From Candidatus Yanofskybacteria bacterium RIFCSPLOWO2_02_FULL_45_18 (GTDB lineage: Bacteria > Patescibacteriota > Minisyncoccia > 2-02-FULL-40-12 > GWA2-44-9): a stretch of 48,861 bases of DNA. Made by a program: the position numbers and the translations under genes. The notes beneath the pieces are model-generated. The model was given only the letters and a program-made list of their open reading frames with translations, was not told the origin of the DNA and searched no databases. Numbering within the stretch: position 1 is the first letter of the stretch; each line of letters opens with the position of its first letter. Shown one piece after another: positions 1 through 8,973 of the stretch. The DNA is taken from NCBI GenBank assembly GCA_001795795.1, contig MGKV01000017.1:81-48941 (forward strand), given 5' to 3'.

Positions 1-1464
1 TTCCTTTACGCCCGCAAATCAACAGATGTTGAGGATAAACAAGTTTTGAGCATTGAAGCGCAGATCACAGAATTGCGCGCCTTTGCCAAACAAAATAATC
101 TCGTCGTGGTAGAAGAATTTGTGGAAAAACAATCAGCCAAAATTCCGGGCCGTCCGATATTTGGCGAAATGTTGAAAAGAATTGAACATAGCGAGGCGGA
201 CGGAATTTTGGCGTGGCATCCAGATAGATTGGCGCGCAATTCTGTGGATGGTGGACAAGTTATTTATCTGATTGATTGCGGGCGTATTGTGGCGTTGAAA
301 TTTCCTCAATTTTGGTTTGAGCCAACGCCGCAAGGAAAATTTATGTTGAATATCGCTTTTGGGCAAAGCAAATACTATGTGGATTCTCTTTCCGAAAACA
401 CGAAGCGTGGTTTGCGCCAAAAAGTGAGACGAGGTGAATATCCGAGCGTTGCGCCTATTGGCTACATAAACGATGTGCGCACCAAGACAATCGTGGTGGA
501 TAGAAAGAAAGCGAAAATTATCAAAGCCATCTTTGAATTTTACGCCACTGGCAACGCTCGGCTTGAGGATGTCTCGGACTTTTTGGCGCAACGCGGGATA
601 CTTTCCCGCGGCGGAAAGAGAATCCACAAGACGAGGGCGACTTTTATCCTTTCTAATCCTTTTTACACTGGATTATTCAAATATGGTGGTGAACTCCACG
701 AGGGAAAGTACGAGCCAATCATCACAAAGAAACTTTTTGATTCGGCGCAAGAGATTTTGAAACAGCGAGGCAAACCGCGACATAAGCAAAAAAATGAACC
801 GCAAGCGTTTTGTGGGCTTATCGAGTGCGCCGAATGTGGAATGATGATAACTGCCGAAAAACAGAAAGGACATATTTACTATCGCTGTACGAAAAAGAAA
901 ATCAAATGTTCGCAACCATATACCCGCGAGGAAGAACTGGATCGGCAGTTATCATCTCTCATTCAAAAAGTTTCTTTGTGTGCGGATTGGGCGGAGAAAC
1001 TTTTAGAAATGGCAGAAAAAGATAAGGCAATATCCGCCCAATCCGTTTCTGCTTTTGTTCAGGAAAGCCAAAACAAAATCCGCGCTATACAAACGAAGCT
1101 CCAGCGACTTCTGGACGGCTATTTAGAACAGGATATTGAAAGGGAAATTTACCGCGAACAAAAAACAAAACTTCTTTTGGAAAAGAAGTCGCTGGAAGAG
1201 AAAATGGCGCGGATTGAACAAAGGCAGAATGATTGGCTCGAACCGTTCCGAAACTGGATAAAAGTCGCTTTAACCCTCGTCAAAATCGCAAGGGATAGCA
1301 ACCTTCTTCAAAAGAAGGTTGCTGCCAAAGAAATCTTTGGCTCGAACCTGCGCTTGGCGAGCCGCGCCGTGCGCGGCGAGCCAGTGTTTCCATACCTTTC
1401 CGCGCTTCGCGCGGCCGAATCAGTTGGGCAAAAATCGGAAAGTTTGATATTGGTGGGCGCATGA
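1..1464 (+). CDS. Serine site-specific recombinase (resolvase domain + recombinase domain + zinc ribbon), 5' truncated by window edge
   Basis: Frame continues upstream of 46 as FLYARKSTDVEDKQVLSIEAQI (resolvase YxRxS catalytic motif); WHPDRLARN; zinc ribbon CAECGMM...YYRCTKKKIKC. Confidence 0.93.
   Translation, partial: FLYARKSTDVEDKQVLSIEAQITELRAFAKQNNLVVVEEFVEKQSAKIPGRPIFGEMLKRIEHSEADGILAWHPDRLARNSVDGGQVIYLIDCGRIVALKFPQFWFEPTPQGKFMLNIAFGQSKYYVDSLSENTKRGLRQKVRRGEYPSVAPIGYINDVRTKTIVVDRKKAKIIKAIFEFYATGNARLEDVSDFLAQRGILSRGGKRIHKTRATFILSNPFYTGLFKYGGELHEGKYEPIITKKLFDSAQEILKQRGKPRHKQKNEPQAFCGLIECAECGMMITAEKQKGHIYYRCTKKKIKCSQPYTREEELDRQLSSLIQKVSLCADWAEKLLEMAEKDKAISAQSVSAFVQESQNKIRAIQTKLQRLLDGYLEQDIEREIYREQKTKLLLEKKSLEEKMARIEQRQNDWLEPFRNWIKVALTLVKIARDSNLLQKKVAAKEIFGSNLRLASRAVRGEPVFPYLSALRAAESVGQKSESLILVGA
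1297..1323. repeat. Perfect inverted repeat, 12-bp stem with 3-nt loop, inside recombinase CDS
   Basis: agcaaccttctt-caa-aagaaggttgct. Confidence 0.9.
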
Positions 1465-1526
1465 GGACTCGAACCTCAGACCCTCTTCACGTCAAGAAGA
1501 TGCTCTACCAACTGAGCTATGCGCCC
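1454..1526 (-). tRNA. tRNA-Val(GAC)
   Basis: Cloverleaf on minus strand: GGGCGCA..TCTTC TTGACGT GAAGA..TTCGAGT..TGCGCCC-A. Confidence 0.93.
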
Positions 1527-1617
1527 CTCGCAAGCTCGGGACTTCGCCGAGCAAAGTAGGACTACGGTGGTCGCCCCTCATTCAGCAAGCAGTGCTTGCT
1601 GAAAATTTCCTACCTTA

Positions 1618-1866
1618 TTATTCTGTCAGAAAGATTACCGAACCCTCTTTGGCTTTCTGGGACAGTTTTACTGCAATCTCGTCTCCTTCTTTGGCTGAAC
1701 TTACGTCCTTATGGTCCAATTGCATGGACTCTATTGCCGTTGTGAATTCGGCATCTCCATGCTTAACCTTGACCTGTTCGCCGACCTTTAAATCTCCGGA
1801 AAGACGCACGACGGCGACTCTGATCTTATCGTACCAATGGGTTACTTTTCCGATTTCTTTTTCCAT
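1618..1866 (-). CDS. Translation elongation factor-like (EF-Tu domain 2-like) small protein
   Basis: 82 aa; VTHWYDKIRVAVVRLSGDLKVGEQVKVKHGDAEF resembles EF-Tu domain II beta-barrel. Confidence 0.7.
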   Translation of the reverse strand: MEKEIGKVTHWYDKIRVAVVRLSGDLKVGEQVKVKHGDAEFTTAIESMQLDHKDVSSAKEGDEIAVKLSQKAKEGSVIFLTE

Positions 1867-1924
1867 GTTTGTGATTTGTGAAATTAGTTATTTTTGGGCA
1901 TCGACCTTGCTCCAATATTTGACC

Positions 1925-1944
1925 GGTGCGGACGGAGGGATTTG
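1925..1944 (-). repeat. 20-bp direct duplicate of tRNA-Leu 3' end (other copy 2069-2088)
   Basis: ggtgcggacggagggatttg identical at both positions. Confidence 0.9.
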
Positions 1945-2066
1945 GTTCCAGCTCTCGTCGGCTTCCGCCTCCTCGGCCATAACCTTGCCTCGCGGCGATT
2001 TTCGCCAACTGCTCAAATCGCATCGCTCCGGCATTCAAACCCTCGCGCAAAAACAATAAATTGTTT

Positions 2067-2151
2067 TGGTGCGGACGGAGGGATTTGAACCCTCAAGCCT
2101 TACGGCATACGCCCCTCGAACGTACGTGTATACCAGTTCCACCACGTCCGC
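2067..2151 (-). tRNA. tRNA-Leu(GAG), encoded CCA
   Basis: GCGGACG acceptor, long variable arm, anticodon loop TCGAGGG between TACGT/GCGTA, ACCA 3' end. Confidence 0.88.
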
Positions 2152-2499
2152 TTATGTTAATTTAACCTTAAGATAATATCAAATTTTCGTTGACTTAGCA
2201 ACAAAAAACCATCAGGGTAGTGATGGCTTATGACTTATAATTTTAAGAGATTTACGGATGTATGCGACGGCTTTGTTAATATCCAAGTCATCATTTTCAT
2301 TGCGTACACGGCCCTCACAGTCCCAAGAAAGATTTTGAATAAATTGAAAAAACCAATCCAGTGCTTCATGGTGGAATGGTTCACCCAAGCCACCGCTTGG
2401 ATCCAGCAGGATATAATCTATCAGGCCGAGATACTCCCTAATTTTTTTACCCAGTAAAAGGGGTTTGAATTCAACAACCTCAAGCGCTTTGAGGCCTAC

Positions 2500-2907
2500 C
2501 TATTGAATTGTTTCAGCTAGTGCTTCGTCTGCGGTTTTCGGTATGGCTTTGACCAGCATCTCCTGCTTTGTTTTCCTGCGGATTTCTCTTTGAGATTTAT
2601 CCCGAAGATAATAGAGTTTTGCCCGATGGACCTTGGATTTCTTAACAACATCAATTTTGGTGATGGCGGGCATATTCAAGGGGAACGTTTTTTCTATTCC
2701 GAACCCGCCGCTTACTCTGCGGACAGTTATAGTAGCGCCCGGCTCGTTGCCGTGCTTGCGCGTGATAACCATTCCCTCAAATGCCTGTATTCTGGTTTTG
2801 TCGCCTTCTTTTATTTTTTGGTGGACCTTAACCACCCAACCCGGACGGAGGTCGGCATATTTTTTATCGGGAAATTGTTTGTTTATGAATGATTGAACGG
2901 GATTCAT
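2500..2907 (-). CDS. rplS: 50S ribosomal protein L19
   Basis: RPGWVVKVHQKIKEGDKTRIQAFEGMVITRKHG...TITVRRVSGGFGIEKTFPLN. Confidence 0.97.
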   Translation of the reverse strand: MNPVQSFINKQFPDKKYADLRPGWVVKVHQKIKEGDKTRIQAFEGMVITRKHGNEPGATITVRRVSGGFGIEKTFPLNMPAITKIDVVKKSKVHRAKLYYLRDKSQREIRRKTKQEMLVKAIPKTADEALAETIQ

Positions 2908-2917
2908 GGCGGTGCGT

Positions 2918-3628
2918 TTATTCTACGCTATTTAAGAAATTTTGCAACTTTTCGGGCAGGTCAGTTTCCACGACCATGGATCTGCCTGATGGAGCGGTAA
3001 ATTCTAATTTTTGGGCGTGCAGAAAAAGCCGGTCAAGTCCGGGCGGACAGACCATATTTTTGCCGCCATAAACCCTGTCGCACATTACCGGATGGCCGAT
3101 TGATTTAAGGTGCACTCTGATTTGGTGTGTTCGCCCTGTCAGAGGCCGAACCTCTAAAAGCGTAAAGTTCTTCAATCTTTTGAGAACGCGGTATTCGGTC
3201 GTTGCCTCTTTTGAATCTAAGAGTTTTTTCCCGACTATGCGGATTGTGCGCTTAACCCCGATTCGCCCCAACGGCGCGGTTATGACGCCATCCTTGTCAG
3301 CAACCTTTCCTGAAACGAGGGCAACATAGGTCTTTTTTATTTTTCTGTCTTGAAATAATTTTTTGAAGTAATCAAATGATTTGGGCGTTTTGGCCAATAT
3401 CATCAAACCCGAAGTCTCACGGTCAAGGCGGTGGACGATGCCGGGGCGCTCTAGGTCGCCGACGTTTTTTGAGTGCGGGTAGTTTTCAACGAACCATTGC
3501 GCCACGCTGTAAGACTTGTCGTTTTTATTACGCGGGTGGACGATAAGCCCCCATGGTTTGTGGATAATTAAAAAATCTTTATCCTCATAAACTATTTCCG
3601 GCCTGGTTGAGACTTTCCAGATTTCCAT
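2918..3628 (-). CDS. RluA family pseudouridine synthase
   Basis: GIVHRLDRETSGLMILAKT; LTGRTHQIRVHL. Confidence 0.95.
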   Translation of the reverse strand: MEIWKVSTRPEIVYEDKDFLIIHKPWGLIVHPRNKNDKSYSVAQWFVENYPHSKNVGDLERPGIVHRLDRETSGLMILAKTPKSFDYFKKLFQDRKIKKTYVALVSGKVADKDGVITAPLGRIGVKRTIRIVGKKLLDSKEATTEYRVLKRLKNFTLLEVRPLTGRTHQIRVHLKSIGHPVMCDRVYGGKNMVCPPGLDRLFLHAQKLEFTAPSGRSMVVETDLPEKLQNFLNSVE

Positions 3629-3731
3629 CCCGTTACAAGTTTCCCGCTCAAGGTCTTCGACCGAGCTTGGCTCGAGCGGACTTGTAACGGGATAAATCTA
3701 ATCCCCGGCCTACTTGGTGTTCCGCACACAG

Positions 3732-3804
3732 TGGGCGGCATAGGACTCGAACCTATGACCTACCGCGTGTAAGGCGGTCGCTCTACCAACTGAGCTAGCC
3801 GCCC
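3732..3804 (-). tRNA. tRNA-Val(TAC)
   Basis: GGGCGGC..ACCGC CTTACAC GCGGT..TTCGAGT..GCCGCCC. Confidence 0.93.
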
Positions 3805-3817
3805 ACTGTAAGCGGGA

Positions 3818-3915
3818 TTGCAATTTGCCGCCGTGCTCGTGCCTGCGCGCGGGCAAATTGGGAATAAACGAGACGCCCTGCCTGCCGGCAGGTCTACCGA
3901 CTGAGCTAATCGCGC
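3818..3915 (-). pseudogene. Degenerate tRNA-like sequence interrupted by a CCTGCCGGCAGG palindrome
   Basis: Minus strand GCGCGATTAGCTCAGTCGGTAGA is a canonical tRNA 5' half/A box; palindrome follows; T-arm degenerate (TTGCAATCCCGC); no matching 3' acceptor. Confidence 0.4.
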
Positions 3916-3932
3916 AAAAATTAAATTGTGGG

Positions 3933-4004
3933 TGCGCCTGCCTGGGATCGAGCCAGGGACCTGCATATTATAAGTATGCCGCTCTACCACTGAGCTACAG
4001 GCGC
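3933..4004 (-). tRNA. tRNA with TAT anticodon (Ile, AUA)
   Basis: GCGCCTG..GCATA CTTATAA TATGC..CTCGATC..CAGGCGC-A. Confidence 0.9.
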
Positions 4005-4007
4005 GAT

Positions 4008-4664
4008 TCATATCTTATCCAAAATTGCTTTAATACTCATCAAGACCTTTTCACGCAAACGAGCATTGCCATAATATAAGCTACATGTACCATGTGAATA
4101 GCCACTGTGATCTATGTTAAGTGTATCAGTTTTCTTTATATAAGGCTTCCAGAAGTTTGCTGATGATATGCTAAGAAGTCTGCCCCAAAAATTAATTTCT
4201 CCTTTGATGTCCATGTTCTTGTATAATTGCAAACCGACTTTAATTTTATCTTTTGGTATTTTTAGAATCTTTGTATACCAAAACAATACAAATTTTATAA
4301 TTGTTGGGTCTGTGTTGGTGACCAATAGGGAAGCTTCATTATGCTTAGCTCCTTCCCCTAGATAAAGAAACAAACCAGCGATAAAATTCTCTCTTTTGGT
4401 CAATGGGAGCAACATTTTTTGCTGGGTTTGATAGGTCTTTTTAAGTCGCAAACTATTCCTTTTCCTCACACTTTCCTTATAGTTTTCAATTTGGCGGATT
4501 TTATATCGGCCTGTCAGGCTACTTATTTGGTTCACCGAAAGAGGGTAATTTCTTAACCAAAGGGAAAGAGTGCTTTTAGCGACTCGTAGAGTATCTCTTA
4601 TCTCAGTATAACTCTTGCCGTCCAGGCGCATTTTTATCGCTAGACGACGCTGGTCTCGTAACAT
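4008..4664 (-). CDS. HTH protein with LAGLIDADG-like motif (putative homing endonuclease/DNA-binding)
   Basis: N-terminal HTH (KMRLDGKSYTEIRDTLRVAKSTLSLWLRNY), then FIAGLFLYLGEGAKHNEASLLVTNTDPTIIKFVLFW; same layout as 47666-48292. Confidence 0.55.
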   Translation of the reverse strand: MLRDQRRLAIKMRLDGKSYTEIRDTLRVAKSTLSLWLRNYPLSVNQISSLTGRYKIRQIENYKESVRKRNSLRLKKTYQTQQKMLLPLTKRENFIAGLFLYLGEGAKHNEASLLVTNTDPTIIKFVLFWYTKILKIPKDKIKVGLQLYKNMDIKGEINFWGRLLSISSANFWKPYIKKTDTLNIDHSGYSHGTCSLYYGNARLREKVLMSIKAILDKI

Positions 4665-4703
4665 GAGATCATTATACTAAGAGACGTAGTCCACTGTCCA
4701 GTA

Positions 4704-6524
4704 TTACCCTTTTAGTAAAGCATAAAACTCTTTTTGTTCCAAAGTTTCCTGCTCGATGAGTTTGGCGGCTATCCGCTTTAAAACCGTCATTTTTGTGGTG
4801 AGTATGTTGCGGGCCGCTTTTAGTCCTTTGGCGATAAACTTGCTTACTTCCCGGTCAATCTGGTAAGCGGTTGTTTCGGAATAATTTTTCCCGGCAGTGA
4901 TTTCTTTGCCCAAGAAAATAAGGTCATCCCTCTCGCCAAAAGTTACAGGCCCTAGCTTATCTGACATGCCGAATTTGGTAACCATACTGCGGGCTAGGTC
5001 TGAAGCAATGCGTAAGTCATTGGAAGCGCCGGTTGTTAATTCGTCAAAAACAACCTGCTCGGCGCCATAACCGCCCAAGAGCACCGCCAATTCTGACCGC
5101 AATTCCGAGCGGGATTTAAGATGCTTGTCTTCCGAGGGCAGTTTCAGGGTGTAACCGCCGGCGCGACCACGCGAGATTATAGAAACTTTGTGCACCGGGT
5201 CAGTGTAAGGAAGCGATGCGGCAACCAGCGCGTGGCCGGCTTCGTGATAAGCGGCTATTTCTTTTTCCTTCTTGGAGAAAACATGGCTTTTTCTTTCGGG
5301 GCCCAGCAGGACTTTTTCAATTGACTGCAGGATATCAATTTGGAGAATTGTTTCACGATTTTGGCTGGCCGCCAGTATCGCCGCTTCATTTATCAGGTTG
5401 GCCAGATCGGCGCCTGACAAGCCGGGTGTTCTTTCGGCCACGACTTTTAAATTCACATCCTTGGCCAATGGCTTATCCAAAGCGTGCAATTTTAATATTT
5501 CCTCGCGGTCAAACATTGAGGGTTCGTCCAAAACGATGCGGCGGTCAAACCTTCCGGGACGCAGTAACGCGGGGTCAAGGATGTCGGGCCGATTGGTCGC
5601 GGCAACGACAATTACCGTTTCTTCGCTTGAAAATCCATCCATCTCTACTAATATTTGGTTTAGCGTCTGTTCCCGCTCATCATGTCCGCCGCCAAGACCG
5701 GCGCCGCGCTGGCGGCCGACGGCGTCAATCTCATCAATGAAGATGATTGATGGCGCGGTTTTCTTGGCCATTTGAAAAGTGTCGCGGACGCGGTTTGCTC
5801 CGACTCCCACGAACAGCTCAACGAATTCCGAACCCGAGACGTAGTAAAAGGGGACGACGGCTTCATTGGCGATAGCTTTAGCGAGCAGTGTCTTGCCGGT
5901 GCCGGGCGAGCCGACCAACAGTATGCCCCGCGGAATCCGCGCGCCTAGCTTGCGATACTTGTCGGGGTTTTTCAGGAAGTCAACAACTTCTTTTACCTCG
6001 CTTTTCGCCTCCTTAAGTCCGGCGACATCTTTGAAAGTGATTTTCTTGCCGTTTTCGGACGGCACAGCCAGCTTCGCCTTGGAGTTGGTGAAAGAGAAAA
6101 CTTGTCCTGAACCCTTTTGCGCTTGCCGGAACATAAACCAGAAAATTACGAAGATGATGATGACCGGCAAGATGGCCGGCAGAAAGTTAAGAGCGAACAA
6201 GGAGAATCCGCTTTCGTTTCGGACATTCACGCCGATTTTGTTAAGGGCATTTTTATCAACGCCAAGGTTGAGCAAGGTTTCAACGGCCGAAACCCCGGTT
6301 TCTTTCTTGGCATACTCTTTAACCCCGTCTTTCAAAAGGGTTATCTCAAGGCCGTCTCCTCGTACGGCAATATCTTTAACTTCGCCGGTGTTGATTTGCG
6401 AAACCAAAATGCTAAGGGAAACCTCTGTTTTGGGGGAAAGAGGCGATTCAAAAAGCGCCACTGTGCCGGAAATGGCGACCAAAATGAGGAAAACTAGCAA
6501 AATATATTTAATCAGGGTTTTCAT
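4704..6524 (-). CDS. ftsH: ATP-dependent zinc metalloprotease FtsH
   Basis: [21 protein letters not shown] region, HEAGHALV zinc motif; start probably [10 protein letters not shown]. Confidence 0.97.
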   Translation of the reverse strand: MKTLIKYILLVFLILVAISGTVALFESPLSPKTEVSLSILVSQINTGEVKDIAVRGDGLEITLLKDGVKEYAKKETGVSAVETLLNLGVDKNALNKIGVNVRNESGFSLFALNFLPAILPVIIIFVIFWFMFRQAQKGSGQVFSFTNSKAKLAVPSENGKKITFKDVAGLKEAKSEVKEVVDFLKNPDKYRKLGARIPRGILLVGSPGTGKTLLAKAIANEAVVPFYYVSGSEFVELFVGVGANRVRDTFQMAKKTAPSIIFIDEIDAVGRQRGAGLGGGHDEREQTLNQILVEMDGFSSEETVIVVAATNRPDILDPALLRPGRFDRRIVLDEPSMFDREEILKLHALDKPLAKDVNLKVVAERTPGLSGADLANLINEAAILAASQNRETILQIDILQSIEKVLLGPERKSHVFSKKEKEIAAYHEAGHALVAASLPYTDPVHKVSIISRGRAGGYTLKLPSEDKHLKSRSELRSELAVLLGGYGAEQVVFDELTTGASNDLRIASDLARSMVTKFGMSDKLGPVTFGERDDLIFLGKEITAGKNYSETTAYQIDREVSKFIAKGLKAARNILTTKMTVLKRIAAKLIEQETLEQKEFYALLKG

Positions 6525-6572
6525 ATCGTTTGAGATGTTAACACAAAATGATGGACTTTTCAAGTAACTGAT

Positions 6573-6601
6573 TTGACTTATATTTATGGTTGATGTATAA
6601 T
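6573..6601 (+). promoter_or_regulatory. Sigma70-like promoter upstream of ORFan 1
   Basis: TTGACT-17 nt-TATAAT. Confidence 0.75.
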
Positions 6602-6651
6602 CTGACTGTATAGATTTTGTTATTTGCCAATTTTAGGATTAGGAGGATTTT

Positions 6652-7494
6652 ATGCAAAGTCATGGGCAAAGGCATGAGCCCAGATTCGTGCCATTTCCGA
6701 AGGTGAACGGGGACCTTGACGGTCTCCAGAAGATTCTTTTCGCGGGTATAAGCGCGGAATACAACATGCGTTTATCTCCGTGCATCCGAGGAGAATTTCG
6801 TAAAAAGGGAGTCTATTTCCGCGCAACCGGAAATAAGATTTGGACAAACTTGCGTCCCTCCGCCGGCAACGACAGCCTCTTCTTTGAGGCAGTAGAATTA
6901 CCAACGACGGAAGATGACCGTAAGATGTATAGTTTGGCGGTTAGGGTAATGACCGCGACCAATGATTTTGTCTTCACCTCGCTGGATTCCTTGAAGGTGA
7001 GGGAATTTCACCAAAATGAAATTTCAAGGTTGCTCCACTGCGAAGTGAATGGAGCATCCAACGAAGGGTTGGTCCGGGCTCTTTACGAAGCCAAAGATAG
7101 CGCGCGGAGCCCATATTTACGAATGGAACTCCAGCGGATGGCAAGTTGGTTGACCAACGGTCGGTTTCTGCGCATCCTCGGTGAGGACTCGCACCATTAT
7201 CTGATGGTGGAAGAATTTACCTCTTCTCCGGGCGATCGGCTGGATATTTTTATTAATTGGTACCGACAGGATGATGACTATAAAGGCCGTGTCGGCAAGC
7301 TCCAAGTTGAGCACAAATCCGACAACCTTTTTACTGTCCGGATTATGGATTTAGGGGACGGCGACAAGTTGCCTGAATGCGCTATCAAAGCAGGATACAA
7401 AATTCAAGGTTGGTATCCCAAGGAAACGGTTATCCGGCCGGATAAGCTAGAATATAGCTGTGTTCAGGGAGAACACAGTAACACTCATTTTTAG
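6652..7494 (+). CDS. Hypothetical protein (ORFan 1), 280 aa
   Basis: SD taggagg upstream of ATG, own promoter and terminator; no family recognised. Confidence 0.85.
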   Translation: MQSHGQRHEPRFVPFPKVNGDLDGLQKILFAGISAEYNMRLSPCIRGEFRKKGVYFRATGNKIWTNLRPSAGNDSLFFEAVELPTTEDDRKMYSLAVRVMTATNDFVFTSLDSLKVREFHQNEISRLLHCEVNGASNEGLVRALYEAKDSARSPYLRMELQRMASWLTNGRFLRILGEDSHHYLMVEEFTSSPGDRLDIFINWYRQDDDYKGRVGKLQVEHKSDNLFTVRIMDLGDGDKLPECAIKAGYKIQGWYPKETVIRPDKLEYSCVQGEHSNTHF

Positions 7495-7524
7495 TCAGTA
7501 AAGAAATAGTAATTATGATGCAGT

Positions 7525-7550
7525 GCGCGGTGAAACACCCGCGCCTTTCT
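7525..7550 (+). terminator. Rho-independent terminator of ORFan 1
   Basis: gcgcggtgaaacacccgcgc followed by ctttctttt. Confidence 0.7.
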
Positions 7551-7574
7551 TTTGCTGATGATTATTTGTGCCTC

Positions 7575-7603
7575 TTGACTTTATTAATCTGGTAGTGTAT
7601 ATT
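7575..7603 (+). promoter_or_regulatory. Sigma70-like promoter upstream of ORFan 2
   Basis: TTGACT-17 nt-TATATT. Confidence 0.7.
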
Positions 7604-7670
7604 AGTAATTGTAAACTGAAACTTAACAAATGAGGGGTGACCCTAAATGGGCACCCCAAAAGGAGGAAAT

Positions 7671-8909
7671 ATGTTTGATGTATTCATGGCGGGAATTCTT
7701 CACGGATCTTGCCGGGAGTCGGAAACCGTGAAAGTTCTTCGGCAGTCTTTCGGGGGGAGAGATCAGTACTTCCCTCTCGAAATTTGTCGTCCGACGGCCG
7801 AATCGGACGGAAAATATCGTATCTGGGAAGCGCCCCAGAACGATGTGCTGATGATAACCCTCTTGTTGAGGGTTGAGAATAAAATGGGCGAGGCAACCGT
7901 TGTCTTGTCCAACGGGCGAACTCTTCGTCCCAACGTTTGGAGCGCTCGCGAGAGCGTGTTTTTCCAAACATCCTTCCGTCAGAAGGACGGCAGGATTCGT
8001 CCCCTGCCGATTAAATCAATGCGGGTAATCCGTGTTGAAGAATCGGGTCAAGTTAAAATCGTAGATTTTTCACTTGGCCAGCTCGCGTACGGGACCAGAT
8101 TTGGTATTCACACCCTTCTGGGTATGGATACGCTGATTCCATTCTATGCCGGGGAGACGATTGCAAAGGATACTATTCCATCCGAGTTCAAATCGGTGGG
8201 AGAGTATATTTTTGCCGGTTATCGTCTTGCAACCGGCAAGACGACTTACGCCGAGTTCAATAAGGCGGAAGAGGACTTGGCCGTCAAGGCCAAGCAGGTT
8301 GAGCTCAATGTTGCGTATGGCGAGCGAAAGAAACAAGCGTCTATGCAACCCAAAACTCACGAAATGGGCTACTCCAATTTCGCGGGGGTCGTGTCGCTCT
8401 TTAAGTGGCAGACCGAAGCTCTTCTTTCCGTCGGCATCACCACGCTGGCAGAAGCCGCCAGGTTGTCCGAGGATGACATCGTGGCAAAGACTACGGTGAA
8501 GTCCCGGAAGATGGCCGGGATCATGGTTGCTAAAATTCAGGCAGCTGTGAAGCTTGGTGGGCAGATGGTTGAAAGACAATCTGCTCCAGCAACGGCTCCG
8601 ATTGGGGCTTCTATCTCGGTCAACACCATGCAGGATATCCTGCAGGTTGTTGAACGAAGTCGGCCGCTTTCCGCCGAAGAGCTTGCCACCAAACGGTGGG
8701 AGGCCTTCACCGACGGACTGAAGACCCTTAGGGTCGGAAAGTCCGAGAAAGTTCTCTCGTCCGAGAAAGCCGAGGAAGTTGCCAGTGTTGGCAACTTCAA
8801 GGCAATCTTGGAAATGGGAAAGGCCGGCCTGAAAAAGCGTGGGCTGACCCGCGGAGAGGCCGAAGCCATTCAGGGACTGGCGGAGGCAGTCTTCGCCAAG
8901 TTCAAGTAG
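7671..8909 (+). CDS. Hypothetical protein (ORFan 2) with possible helix-hairpin-helix / RpoA-CTD-like segment
   Basis: aaaggaggaaat-ATG start; ALLSVGITTLAEAARLSEDDIVAKTTVKSRKMAGIMVAKIQAAVKLG resembles HhH repeats. Confidence 0.82.
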   Translation: MFDVFMAGILHGSCRESETVKVLRQSFGGRDQYFPLEICRPTAESDGKYRIWEAPQNDVLMITLLLRVENKMGEATVVLSNGRTLRPNVWSARESVFFQTSFRQKDGRIRPLPIKSMRVIRVEESGQVKIVDFSLGQLAYGTRFGIHTLLGMDTLIPFYAGETIAKDTIPSEFKSVGEYIFAGYRLATGKTTYAEFNKAEEDLAVKAKQVELNVAYGERKKQASMQPKTHEMGYSNFAGVVSLFKWQTEALLSVGITTLAEAARLSEDDIVAKTTVKSRKMAGIMVAKIQAAVKLGGQMVERQSAPATAPIGASISVNTMQDILQVVERSRPLSAEELATKRWEAFTDGLKTLRVGKSEKVLSSEKAEEVASVGNFKAILEMGKAGLKKRGLTRGEAEAIQGLAEAVFAKFK

Positions 8910-8916
8910 CTCTTTT

Positions 8917-8958
8917 GCCCGGTGGCAGGTGTTTCACGACACTTGCCCCGGGCTTTTT
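8917..8958 (+). terminator. Strong intrinsic terminator after ORFan 2
   Basis: gcccggtggcaggtgt..acacttgccccgggcttttt. Confidence 0.8.
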
Positions 8959-8973
8959 ATTTGCCCAAAAGGT

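Noticed and set aside
1592-2059. 155-aa plus-strand ORF between tRNAs
   Set aside because: Overlaps antisense to the EF-like gene and the tRNA-Leu flank; no recognisable domain.
4704-6563. FtsH start at 6563
   Set aside because: [10 protein letters not shown] at 6524 precedes the first TM segment directly; the extra 13 residues look like upstream sequence.
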